This document shows positions 45,351-52,937 of a stretch of DNA of 64,000 nucleotides, piece by piece (the first letter of the stretch is position 1; every line of letters begins with the position of its first letter). The DNA is from Comamonadaceae bacterium M7527. Lineage in GTDB: Bacteria; Pseudomonadota; Gammaproteobacteria; Burkholderiales; Burkholderiaceae_C. The translations under genes and the position numbers were made by a program. The notes under the pieces were generated by a model, which saw nothing but the letters and a program-made list of their open reading frames with translations, was not told the DNA's origin and searched no databases. The stretch is taken from positions 124,001 through 188,000 of the forward strand of contig CP087990.1 of NCBI GenBank assembly GCA_021044545.1, written 5' to 3'.

Positions 45351-46241
45351 GTGCCTGACCAAGACAACCGCTGGATAGCGGCCATGCCCATTGTGTTCGT
45401 ACTGATTTGGAGTACGGGCTTTGTGGTGGCGAGGTTGGGCATGCCGCACGCCGCACCCATGACATTTTTAAGTTGGCGCTACGCCTTGTCAGCCATTTGC
45501 TTTGTGATGTGGGCATGGTTGTCTGGCGTACGCTTGCCCCGCGACCGCCAGCAGTGGATGCACTTGGCCGTCACGGGCGTGTTGATGCACGCAGGCTATC
45601 TGGGCGGGGTGTGGGCAGCCGTGAAGGCCGGCATGGGTGCAGGCCTGTCTGCGCTCATCGTGGGGTTGCAGCCTGTGCTCACAGGCATATGGCTGTCCTA
45701 CCGCGGCAGCGCCGTGACGCGCAAACAGTGGCTGGGTTTGGGGCTGGGCTTGTTGGGTTTGTTGCTGGTGGTGTCCAACAAGTTGCTGGTGGTGGGTGAA
45801 GTCACCTGGTTCAATTTGTGTTTTGCGGCGTTGGCATTGCTCAGCATCACCACGGGCACCTTGTATCAAAAGCATTTTGTTCAGCCTTGCGATGTGCGCG
45901 CTGCCAGCACCATTCAGCTACTGGCGGCATTTGCAGTGACCGCACCATTGGCTTGGCTGGAGCAAGTACCTATGGTGTGGGTGGATGAGGTCGTGATTGC
46001 CATGGCATGGTCTGTCTTGGCGCTCACATTGGGCGCAAGTTCATTGTTGTATATGCTGATTCAGCGCGGCGCGGCAACATCAGTGACCTCACTCATGTAT
46101 TTGGTGCCACCTTGCACCGCAGTGCTGGCTTTGTTGTTGTTTGATGAGGCGCTGACCCCCTTGACTGTGTTGGGTATGGTCATCACAGTGGTTGGCGTGG
46201 CCATGGTGCGTCCGCGCAACGCGACAGTTGAAAAAAAATAG
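45351..46241 (+). CDS. EamA/DMT family transporter
   Basis: A drug/metabolite-type transporter of the EamA family, in the inner membrane. The 296-residue protein from GTG 45351 has about ten membrane segments in two repeats. The first begins PIVFVLIWSTGFVVARLGMPHAAPMTFLSWRY, and a second EamA repeat near 150-285 ends in VTVVGVAMVRPRN. The substrate is unknown. It starts seven bases after pgsA and may be cotranscribed. Confidence 0.93.
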   Translation: MPDQDNRWIAAMPIVFVLIWSTGFVVARLGMPHAAPMTFLSWRYALSAICFVMWAWLSGVRLPRDRQQWMHLAVTGVLMHAGYLGGVWAAVKAGMGAGLSALIVGLQPVLTGIWLSYRGSAVTRKQWLGLGLGLLGLLLVVSNKLLVVGEVTWFNLCFAALALLSITTGTLYQKHFVQPCDVRAASTIQLLAAFAVTAPLAWLEQVPMVWVDEVVIAMAWSVLALTLGASSLLYMLIQRGAATSVTSLMYLVPPCTAVLALLLFDEALTPLTVLGMVITVVGVAMVRPRNATVEKK

Positions 46242-46305
46242 CCTTGTTTGTCCGGTTGTTTAAAAGTGACGCATAAATGGCGTTAGACTACATGCCATTC
46301 ACAAG

Positions 46306-46340
46306 CAAGCTGCATAGCACAAAGTGTTGTATGCAGCTTG
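46306..46340. repeat. Perfect 11-bp inverted repeat in the eamA-hupB gap
   Basis: CAAGCTGCATA (46306-46316) is exactly complementary to TATGCAGCTTG (46330-46340), with a 13-base centre that contains CAC-AAA-GTG. It lies in the 269-base gap before the HU gene. There is no T-run after it. It could be an operator or an RNA hairpin, and I cannot say which. Confidence 0.6.
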
Positions 46341-46510
46341 AAATCGAGGGTTTGCACGGTACTGATCTTATTGACATGTACTGCCGCAATTGGTTCTAAT
46401 GCGTATCGCTTTTGAAATGAGAACAGATTTTTTTGTTTGAACCGAGAAGCGAGCAAGAATATAGATACAATCCTGCCTCCAGCAGGGAATCATTCATTTG
46501 AGGAGTTACC

Positions 46511-46792
46511 GTGAATAAAACTGAATTGATCGAACATATCGCCAAGAGCACAGACACATCCAAGGCTTCAGCGGCTCGTTCACTGGAAGCCATGATTGAT
46601 GCAGTGCGCAAGACCTTGAAAAAGGGTGGCACTGTTTCATTGGTAGGTTTTGGTACTTTTGCGGTTGGCAAGCGTGCTGCTCGCACAGGTCGCAACCCAC
46701 GCACTGGCGATACAATCAAGATCAAGGCAGCTAAAGTGCCTAAGTTCCGTCCCGGTAAAGGTTTGAAGGACGCATTGAACGGCGGTAAATAA
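46511..46792 (+). CDS. hupB: DNA-binding protein HU-beta
   Basis: Small nucleoid protein that bends DNA. The 93-residue protein from GTG 46511 (MNKTELIEHIAKSTDTSKASAARSLEAMIDAV) has the HU core VSLVGFGTFAVGKRAARTGRNPRTGDTIKI, with the DNA-intercalating NPRTG loop. An AGGAG site is at 46500-46504. It lies one tRNA away from ppiD, keeping part of the lon-hupB-ppiD order of E. coli. Confidence 0.97.
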   Translation: MNKTELIEHIAKSTDTSKASAARSLEAMIDAVRKTLKKGGTVSLVGFGTFAVGKRAARTGRNPRTGDTIKIKAAKVPKFRPGKGLKDALNGGK

Positions 46793-46813
46793 GCCCTCAA
46801 TGCATCCCAGGTG

Positions 46814-46889
46814 GGGTGATTAGCTCAGTTGGTAGAGCGGCGCCCTTACAAGGCGTAGGTCGGCGGTTCGAGCCCGTCATCACCCACCA
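46814..46889 (+). tRNA. tRNA-Val (anticodon TAC)
   Basis: Acceptor GGGTGAT pairs with ATCACCC. The anticodon loop CTTACAA carries TAC and CCA is encoded. It lies 21 bases after hupB, probably on the same transcript. Confidence 0.97.
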
Positions 46890-46897
46890 CCCCACTT

Positions 46898-46928
46898 AAA
46901 AGGCGAACATTCATCTGTTCGCCTTTTT
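46898..46928 (+). terminator. Intrinsic terminator after tRNA-Val
   Basis: AAAAGGCGAACA, loop TTCATC, then TGTTCGCCTTTT and a further T. The 12-bp stem is a strong terminator, so ppiD starts a new transcript. Confidence 0.9.
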
Positions 46929-46982
46929 CGTTTCTGCGACGCGTACGGCCATGATGCCGATAACCACATAGGAAGTTTGAAC

Positions 46983-48899
46983 ATGTTTGAAGCCATTCGG
47001 CAAACCAAGAGCGTGATGATTGTGCTGTTGGGCCTGTTGGTCGTAGCATTTGTGTTTGTAGGGGTCAGTGGCTACGACAGCTTCAGTCAACGCAGCGCAA
47101 CAGTGGCCGAGCTTGATGGTGTGAGCATTACGCAAGAGCAATGGGACCGCGCGCACGCCAATGAAATAGACCGCTTGCGCCAGGCCATGCCCCAGCTTGA
47201 TGTCAAGTTGCTAGATTCGCCCGCCGCACGTTACGCCACGCTTGAGCGTTTGCTGCAAGAGGCACTGATAGACAAGGCGGTTCAAGACAAGCACGTGATG
47301 GCTGGTGAGGCTGCTGTTGCTACCGCCTTGCGTCAAGACGAATGGCTGAATGCCAGGCGCGATGCCAGCGGACAGCTCAACGTGGCTGCGGTTGAAGAAG
47401 AGCTGGCAGCGCGTGGCATGAGTTCAGACCAGTACGCAGCCCAAGTGGCATACGCATTGGCCCAAGAGCAATTGACACGTGGGGTGCAAGCCACAGGCGT
47501 GGTCTCAAAAGCGGCCGCCCAAGCCACACTTGACGCTTACTTTGAGCGCCGTGATGTGCAAGTTGCGACTTTCAATGCGTCGGACTACACCCGCAAAGTG
47601 CAAGTTTCTGACGCCGATGTGCAAGCCTATTACGACGCCAATCCAGCGCAATTTCAGGCCGACGAGGCCGTTGACGTTGAGTACTTGGTGTTGGATCAAG
47701 CCAAGTTGGCCGAAAAAATCACAGTCAACGAAGCTGAGTTGCGCGCCTACTATGAGCAAAATAAAGACCGCTTGGCAGGCCCCCAAGAGCGCCGTGCCAG
47801 TCACATTTTGTTGCCTCTAGAGGCCAATGCCGATGATGCAGCGGTGGCTGCTGCCATGGCGCAAGCCCAAAGCCTGTTGGCCCAGGCCCGCGCCAATCCT
47901 GATGCCTTTGCGCAACTGGCCAAAGACAATTCCAAAGACCCTGGCTCTGCTGCCAACGGTGGCGACCTTGGTTACTTTGGTCGTGGTGCCATGGTGAAGC
48001 CTTTTGAAGATGCGACTTTCGCGCTCAGCGAAAACGCCATTTCTGATGTGGTGCGCTCCGACTTTGGTTTGCACATCATCAAGCTCACAGGCATCAAAGC
48101 GCCGCCAGCCAAGAGTTTTGCCGATATGCGCGCTGAGCTGGCAGCCAACTTGCGTGCCGATGCCGCGCGCAAGCAGTTTGCAGAAGCTGCCGAGCGCTTC
48201 AGCAATGTGGTCTACGAGCAGGCCGACAGCTTGGCGCCTGCCGCGCAAGCACTGGGCTTGCAGGTGCAAAGCGCCTCAAACGTGACGCGCACCAACCAGG
48301 CTGCCAACACGGTGCTGGCCAATACCGCACTCACAGCGTCCTTGTTCTCTAAAGAAGCCATTGAGAAAAAACTCAACACTGCAGCCATTGACGTAGGACA
48401 GCAACGTCTGGTCTCTGCGCGTGTGGTGAAGCACATGCCAGCGCACACCAAGGAGTTTGAGCTTGTCAGCGCCGACGTGCGTCAGATGCTGGTGGCTACA
48501 CGCAGTGCAGAGCTGGCCCGTCAAGCGGGTGAGGCCGCATTGGCTGCTTGGCAAGATGGCGGGCAAACCAGTGCCAGCTTTGGCGACAAGCTTACTGTGT
48601 CCCGTGACCAGGGTGGCGTAATGGCGCCTAACCTGGTGGCGGCCGTACTGCGTACGCCAGCTGATGCATTACCTGCCTATACTGGCGTTGACTTAGGCCA
48701 GCAGGGTTTTGTGGTGCTGAAGGTGTTGGCCGTGAATGCACGCACTGCCGTGGCGTCTGCGCAGTCTGCGGCTGAGGCCAACCAGTACACGCAGGCATGG
48801 AGTGCCGCCGAAATGAGTGCCTATCTGCAAAGCCTAAAGGCCAAGTACAAGGCACAGATCCTGGTGCCCAAGCCAGGCGCCTTGTTACCGGCGGCGTAA
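46983..48899 (+). CDS. ppiD: Periplasmic folding chaperone PpiD (parvulin type)
   Basis: Membrane-anchored periplasmic chaperone that meets proteins leaving the Sec channel. The 638-residue protein from ATG 46983 (with AGGAAG just upstream) begins MFEAIRQTKSVMIVLLGLLVVAFVFVGVSGYDSF, one membrane anchor. SurA_N-like and coiled parts precede the parvulin domain at about 265-370 (RRASHILLPLEAN ... GGDLGYFGRGAMVKPFEDATFALSE ... SDFGLHIIKLTG). A C-terminal chaperone part follows. Whether its isomerase is active is not certain from the sequence. It keeps the hupB-ppiD neighbourhood. Confidence 0.95.
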   Translation: MFEAIRQTKSVMIVLLGLLVVAFVFVGVSGYDSFSQRSATVAELDGVSITQEQWDRAHANEIDRLRQAMPQLDVKLLDSPAARYATLERLLQEALIDKAVQDKHVMAGEAAVATALRQDEWLNARRDASGQLNVAAVEEELAARGMSSDQYAAQVAYALAQEQLTRGVQATGVVSKAAAQATLDAYFERRDVQVATFNASDYTRKVQVSDADVQAYYDANPAQFQADEAVDVEYLVLDQAKLAEKITVNEAELRAYYEQNKDRLAGPQERRASHILLPLEANADDAAVAAAMAQAQSLLAQARANPDAFAQLAKDNSKDPGSAANGGDLGYFGRGAMVKPFEDATFALSENAISDVVRSDFGLHIIKLTGIKAPPAKSFADMRAELAANLRADAARKQFAEAAERFSNVVYEQADSLAPAAQALGLQVQSASNVTRTNQAANTVLANTALTASLFSKEAIEKKLNTAAIDVGQQRLVSARVVKHMPAHTKEFELVSADVRQMLVATRSAELARQAGEAALAAWQDGGQTSASFGDKLTVSRDQGGVMAPNLVAAVLRTPADALPAYTGVDLGQQGFVVLKVLAVNARTAVASAQSAAEANQYTQAWSAAEMSAYLQSLKAKYKAQILVPKPGALLPAA

Positions 48900-48979
48900 G
48901 CGATGCGCTTGCGTTGACAGCGTTGGTATTTAGTTGCATGCCAGCGCGTCTGGTATGCAAGAACGCAGCGGCGCAATGC

Positions 48980-48985
48980 TATAAT
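48980..48985 (+). promoter_or_regulatory. -10 element of the tRNA-His promoter
   Basis: Consensus TATAAT ends 13 bases before tRNA-His, leaving almost no leader, unlike the tRNA-Ala, -Glu and -Gly genes. A good -35 was not seen. Confidence 0.6.
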
Positions 48986-48998
48986 TTATTTTTCTACG

Positions 48999-49074
48999 GT
49001 GGCTGTAGCTCAGTTGGTAGAGTCCCAGATTGTGATTCTGGTTGTCGTGGGTTCGAGCCCCATCAGTCACCCCA
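48999..49074 (+). tRNA. tRNA-His (anticodon GTG)
   Basis: Acceptor GTGGCTG pairs with CAGTCAC with one G-T. G precedes it at 48998 (the extra -1 G of tRNA-His), opposite C73. The anticodon loop TTGTGAT carries GTG and CCA is encoded. Confidence 0.95.
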
Positions 49075-49079
49075 AATTC

Positions 49080-49124
49080 AAAAGCCCTTGTCAGCAGCGT
49101 TGTGTTGCCAACAAGGGCTTTTTT
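49080..49124 (+). terminator. Intrinsic terminator after tRNA-His
   Basis: AAAAGCCCTTGT (49080-49091) pairs with ACAAGGGCTTTT (49111-49122) and is followed by further T. It lies before the convergent end of the oxidoreductase gene. Confidence 0.85.
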
Positions 49125-49153
49125 ATTGCTTTATGACAGTCGATAGGGGTGTC

Positions 49154-50140
49154 TCAGTTGGTGAGTACCAACTTGCCCATCACACCGCGCTGGCTCATCA
49201 CCTCAAACGCTTTTAACAAGTCGGTCATGGGCATGCTTTGTTCCACTGGCGGTTTAATGGTGCCGGCCACTGTCCACTGCACCAATTCGGTCATCATGGC
49301 GTTGTTGGCATGGGGTTCGCGTTTGGCAAACTCTCCCCAGAACACACCCACAATAGAGGCGCCTTTCAGCAGCGCCAGGTTCAAGGGCAGGGCTGGTATG
49401 GGGCCGCTGGCAAAACCCACCACCAAGTAACGCCCGCGCCATGCAATAGACCTAAACGCGGGTTCTGCAAACTCGCCGCCAATGGGGTCGTAAATGATGT
49501 CAGGGGCCTTGCCGTTGCAGGCTGTCTTGATGGCGTTGCGCAAGCCTTCTTTGGGCGTGTGCTCGCTGTAGTTGATGGTGGCGTCAGCGCCCAGCTGTTT
49601 GCAAAAGTTGCATTTTTCGTCGCTGGAAGCGGCGGCCACCACAAACGCGCCTTTGGCCTTGGCAATTTGTATGGCCGAGCTGCCCACACCACCGGCGGCA
49701 CCCAAAATAAGCACGGTGTCGCCGGCCTTGATCTCACCTCGGTCTACCAGTGCGTGGTGCGAAGTGGCGTAGGCCATGATGAAAGCAGCCGCATCCGCCA
49801 TGGGAAAGCCGGGCGGCAGGGGCAGACACATGGCAGCTTTGGCAACCGTGTGCGTGGCAAATGCCCCCGTGCCGGCTAAGCAGGCCACGGCTTGACCTAC
49901 TTGTAAATGCTTGACGTCTTTGCCCACTTGCGTGATCGTGCCTGCAAACTCTGCGCCTGGCACAAACGGTACAGGCGGCTTGATTTGGTACTTGTTTTGC
50001 ACCATCAACAAGTCTGGGAAGTTCAAGCTGGCCGCAGCAATGGCCACAACCACTTCGTCGTCGTTAGGTTGCGGGTCTGGCAGTTCTGTCCATACCAAAG
50101 ACTCAACGCCCGTGGGGTTGTCGCATTGCCAAGCGTGCAT
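49154..50140 (-). CDS. NADPH:quinone oxidoreductase family protein (zeta-crystallin type)
   Basis: A zinc-free medium-chain dehydrogenase/reductase. The 328-residue protein has an N-terminal GroES-like fold (VPGAEFAGTITQVGKDV near 60) and the nucleotide motif VLILGAAGGVGSSAIQIAKAKGA near 145. It ends in the usual GK(L)VLTN. It probably reduces quinones or enals with NADPH, but the substrate is not evident. It diverges from surE. Confidence 0.9.
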   Translation of the reverse strand: MHAWQCDNPTGVESLVWTELPDPQPNDDEVVVAIAAASLNFPDLLMVQNKYQIKPPVPFVPGAEFAGTITQVGKDVKHLQVGQAVACLAGTGAFATHTVAKAAMCLPLPPGFPMADAAAFIMAYATSHHALVDRGEIKAGDTVLILGAAGGVGSSAIQIAKAKGAFVVAAASSDEKCNFCKQLGADATINYSEHTPKEGLRNAIKTACNGKAPDIIYDPIGGEFAEPAFRSIAWRGRYLVVGFASGPIPALPLNLALLKGASIVGVFWGEFAKREPHANNAMMTELVQWTVAGTIKPPVEQSMPMTDLLKAFEVMSQRGVMGKLVLTN

Positions 50141-50288
50141 TTGTAAGCTCCTTCATGTGTGTCGGTGGTGTATCCGTGCTCTCATAATAGTGCGCCGTCC
50201 AGATGAATTGTGTTGCCAGGGTGTCTCGGTAGCGAGCAAAACCATGGCGCTTCCATCAATCTGCTGTATTGCACCTACAATTTCGACC

Positions 50289-51059
50289 ATGAATATATTG
50301 CTCAGCAACGACGACGGCTATACAGCCCCTGGCCTTGGCGCCCTTCACAAGGCGTTGCTTGCGCTGGGGCACGAAGTGACGGTGATTGCGCCTGAGCACA
50401 ACAACAGCGCCAAGTCCAACTCCATCACACTGAACTCGCCGCTGTACGTGCACCAGGGGGCCAATGGGTTTCAGTATGTCAATGGCACCCCCGCAGATTG
50501 CGTGCACATTGCGCTGAGCGGTTTGCTGACATTCAAGCCAGATCTGGTTGTTTCAGGCATCAACAACGGCGCCAACATGGGGGACGACACCATTTACTCG
50601 GGGACCGTGGGCGCGGCCATGGAAGGCTATTTGTTTGGTATCCCAGCGGTGGCGTTTTCGCAGGTTGACAAAGGCTGGGGTCACATAGACGATGCGGCCA
50701 AAAAGAGCGCAGACATCGTGGCCCAGCTGATTGAAACCGAGCTGTCACCGCATGCGGACCCAGCGCGCTGGCCCTGGCTGCTGAATGTCAACATACCCAA
50801 CTTGCCTTACGACCGCATAGGCCCTGTTGAGGTCACCAGATTGGGGCGTCGCCATGCGGCGCAACCTGTGATTGAGCAGCCCAGCCCACGTGGTGAGACC
50901 ATGTACTGGATTGGCGCAGCCGGTTTGGCCAAAGACGTTGAGCCTGGCACCGATTTCCATGCAACTGCACAGGGTAGAGTGGCTGTTACGCCTTTGCACG
51001 TTGATCTGACGCAGCACCAAGCACTGCCCAGGTGGCGGGCTGGCTTCGCGTCCCAGTAG
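50289..51059 (+). CDS. surE: 5'/3'-nucleotidase SurE
   Basis: Metal-dependent phosphatase acting on nucleoside monophosphates. From ATG 50289 (MNILLSNDDGYTAPGLGALHKAL) the protein has 256 residues, the usual size. The NDDG metal site, SGINNGANMGDDTIYSGTVGAAMEG loop and the NVNIPNLP segment are visible. A longer in-frame start at 49911 would lie inside the divergent oxidoreductase gene and is rejected. It heads surE-pcm-nlpD, a conserved stationary-phase cluster. Confidence 0.97.
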   Translation: MNILLSNDDGYTAPGLGALHKALLALGHEVTVIAPEHNNSAKSNSITLNSPLYVHQGANGFQYVNGTPADCVHIALSGLLTFKPDLVVSGINNGANMGDDTIYSGTVGAAMEGYLFGIPAVAFSQVDKGWGHIDDAAKKSADIVAQLIETELSPHADPARWPWLLNVNIPNLPYDRIGPVEVTRLGRRHAAQPVIEQPSPRGETMYWIGAAGLAKDVEPGTDFHATAQGRVAVTPLHVDLTQHQALPRWRAGFASQ

Positions 51060-51088
51060 TACAACAAATGGTGACTACCGTCTAGCAA

Positions 51089-51952
51089 ATGGCCAGCAAA
51101 CCTACTCATACGCCACCTCAAAAGGCTTGGCTATCGGCTTCATTCAAGTCAGGCTCTACCAGCACGCTTAAGCCCAAGCATGGTGGTGTCATGTTGGATG
51201 CGCAAACACAGGCCAACGTGCAGGCCAACTTGCTGAGTGCTGCGCGCCCAGCATTGCGCCCGCAAGACAAACTGTTTAGCAAGCCAGCAGCAGCGCCTAC
51301 GGGTGTGGGCTTGGAATCTGGCCGTGTGCGAGATCGCATGATTCAGCGCATTGCGGCCCAGGGCATCAACCACCCGGCTGTACTAGACGCCATGTCCAGG
51401 GTGGATAGGCACAAGTTTGTGGACTCCGCCTTGGTGAACCAAGCCTACGAAGACACCAGTTTGCCCATTGGCCTGGGGCAGACTATCTCCAAACCCAGCG
51501 TGGTGGCTCGCATGTTGGCCTTGCTGCTAGAGCACACGCCAGCGCCGCTTGGCCGCGTACTGGAGGTGGGCTCAGGCTGTGGCTACCAGGCTGCGGTGCT
51601 GAGCTTTATAGCGCGCGAGGTCTACTCCATGGAGCGCCTAAAAGGCTTGCACGACAAAGCCAGGGCCAATTTGCGCGGCATGCAACGCCCCAATATTCAT
51701 TTGCTGTTTGGCGACGGCTTTTTGGGCTATCCAGCCGGTGGGCCATACGCGGCCATTATTTCGGCTGCTGGCGGCGAGTCAGTGCCGCAAACCTGGATAG
51801 ACCAACTCGCCGTAGGCGGGCGTTTGATTGCGCCTACCCATACGCCTGGCGGGCAGCAAAGTTTGGTTGTAATAGACAAGACTGCTACAGGTTTAGTCAG
51901 GCAAGTCCTGGAGCCGGTACTGTTTGTACCTTTAAAATCCGGGGTGGCATAA
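51089..51952 (+). CDS. pcm: Protein-L-isoaspartate O-methyltransferase
   Basis: Repairs isoaspartyl damage in proteins using S-adenosylmethionine. The 287-residue protein has an extended N-terminal region of about 75 residues, which appears less conserved. The core begins RVRDRMIQRIAAQGINHPAVLDAMSRVDRHKFVD, shows the active-site loop GLGQTISKPSVVARM and the SAM motif VLEVGSGCGYQAAVLS near 175. It starts 29 bases after surE. A start at M35, directly before LDAQTQANVQ, is possible. Confidence 0.92.
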   Translation: MASKPTHTPPQKAWLSASFKSGSTSTLKPKHGGVMLDAQTQANVQANLLSAARPALRPQDKLFSKPAAAPTGVGLESGRVRDRMIQRIAAQGINHPAVLDAMSRVDRHKFVDSALVNQAYEDTSLPIGLGQTISKPSVVARMLALLLEHTPAPLGRVLEVGSGCGYQAAVLSFIAREVYSMERLKGLHDKARANLRGMQRPNIHLLFGDGFLGYPAGGPYAAIISAAGGESVPQTWIDQLAVGGRLIAPTHTPGGQQSLVVIDKTATGLVRQVLEPVLFVPLKSGVA

Positions 51953-52023
51953 GACTTAGGTGATAATTTCGCAGTCGCGCGGATTTGTCAGTGCTTGTTG
52001 CTGTAAGAGGTGAGAGGAACGAT

Positions 52024-52830
52024 ATGAGTGATTTGTCAACGGGCCAGTCCAGCGTACGCGCTTGGGGTCGCACGTTTGTAATTGTGGGTTTGGCGGCTGT
52101 AATGGCGGCTTGTGCGGGCACGCGCATTGGTCGCGCACCTGTCGAGACCCGAGAGCTGCCACGCGCCAGCGCCGAACCGGTTGCAGCGGGCCAGTACCGC
52201 GTACAGCCAGGCGATACATTGCGTGGCATTGGTAATTTGTACAACCAGGACTGGCGAGACTTGGCCAGGTGGAACAGCTTGCCCAACCCAGACAACCTTG
52301 AGGTCGGCCAAATACTGCGTGTAACGCCGCCTAACGGCACGGCAATGGCCAAAGCGCCTGAGGACAACGGCGTGGTGGTCAACCCTGTGCAGTCAGGCTC
52401 ACCAGCGCCCACTCAGGCAACTGAGACTGCCAGCGAAGAGACCAAGCCCGCCAACAATGATGCAGATCGCGTGGCGTTTATTTGGCCAGCCAAAGGCACT
52501 GTGGTGAGCAACTACAACGAGGACACCAACAAAGGCATTGGTATTGCGGGCAAAGTTGGAGACCCGGTCGTGGCCGCCGCCGATGGACGTGTGGTGTACG
52601 CAGGCTCTGGCTTGCGCGGCTACGGTAATTTGGTGATTCTCAAGCACAACACCACCTACCTGACAGCCTATGCGCACAACCAAGCCTTATTGGTACGTGA
52701 GGACCAAGTGGTCAAGCAAGGCCAGCGTATTGCTGAAATGGGCAGCAGCGACGCCGATCGCGTCAAGCTGCACTTTGAAGTGCGCCGCCTTGGCAAGCCG
52801 GTGGACCCAACCGCTTACTTGCCCAAATAA
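52024..52830 (+). CDS. nlpD: NlpD-like lipoprotein with LysM and degenerate LytM domains
   Basis: Outer-membrane lipoprotein that activates cell-wall amidases at division. The chosen ATG 52024 follows GAGAGGA. A signal peptide ends at lipobox MAAC near residue 35. A LysM domain (YRVQPGDTLRGIGNLYNQDWRDLARWN...) covers about 60-105. The C-terminal M23 domain keeps LTAYAHNQ and LHFEVRR, but the zinc ligands near its start (GIGIAGKVGDPV) look altered, as is known for NlpD and EnvC. It should therefore be a regulator, not a peptidase. In many proteobacteria rpoS follows; here a terminator does. Confidence 0.93.
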   Translation: MSDLSTGQSSVRAWGRTFVIVGLAAVMAACAGTRIGRAPVETRELPRASAEPVAAGQYRVQPGDTLRGIGNLYNQDWRDLARWNSLPNPDNLEVGQILRVTPPNGTAMAKAPEDNGVVVNPVQSGSPAPTQATETASEETKPANNDADRVAFIWPAKGTVVSNYNEDTNKGIGIAGKVGDPVVAAADGRVVYAGSGLRGYGNLVILKHNTTYLTAYAHNQALLVREDQVVKQGQRIAEMGSSDADRVKLHFEVRRLGKPVDPTAYLPK

Positions 52831-52850
52831 GCCAATACGGTTTGCACAAC

Positions 52851-52881
52851 AACCGGCACCGTTAGACGTGCCGGTTTTTTT
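52851..52881 (+). terminator. Intrinsic terminator after nlpD
   Basis: AACCGGCAC, an 8-base loop, then GTGCCGGTT and T-run. The 9-bp stem lies 21 bases after the nlpD stop, directly where rpoS would be expected. Confidence 0.88.
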
Positions 52882-52937
52882 ATGTGCGCGCACAAGTGCC
52901 AAGCTGTGCGATGCGCTTTGACTGCGACAATAGGCGC

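Noticed and set aside
49911..50288. Long N-terminal extension of surE
   Set aside because: It overlaps the divergent oxidoreductase gene, and MNILLSNDDG is the family start.
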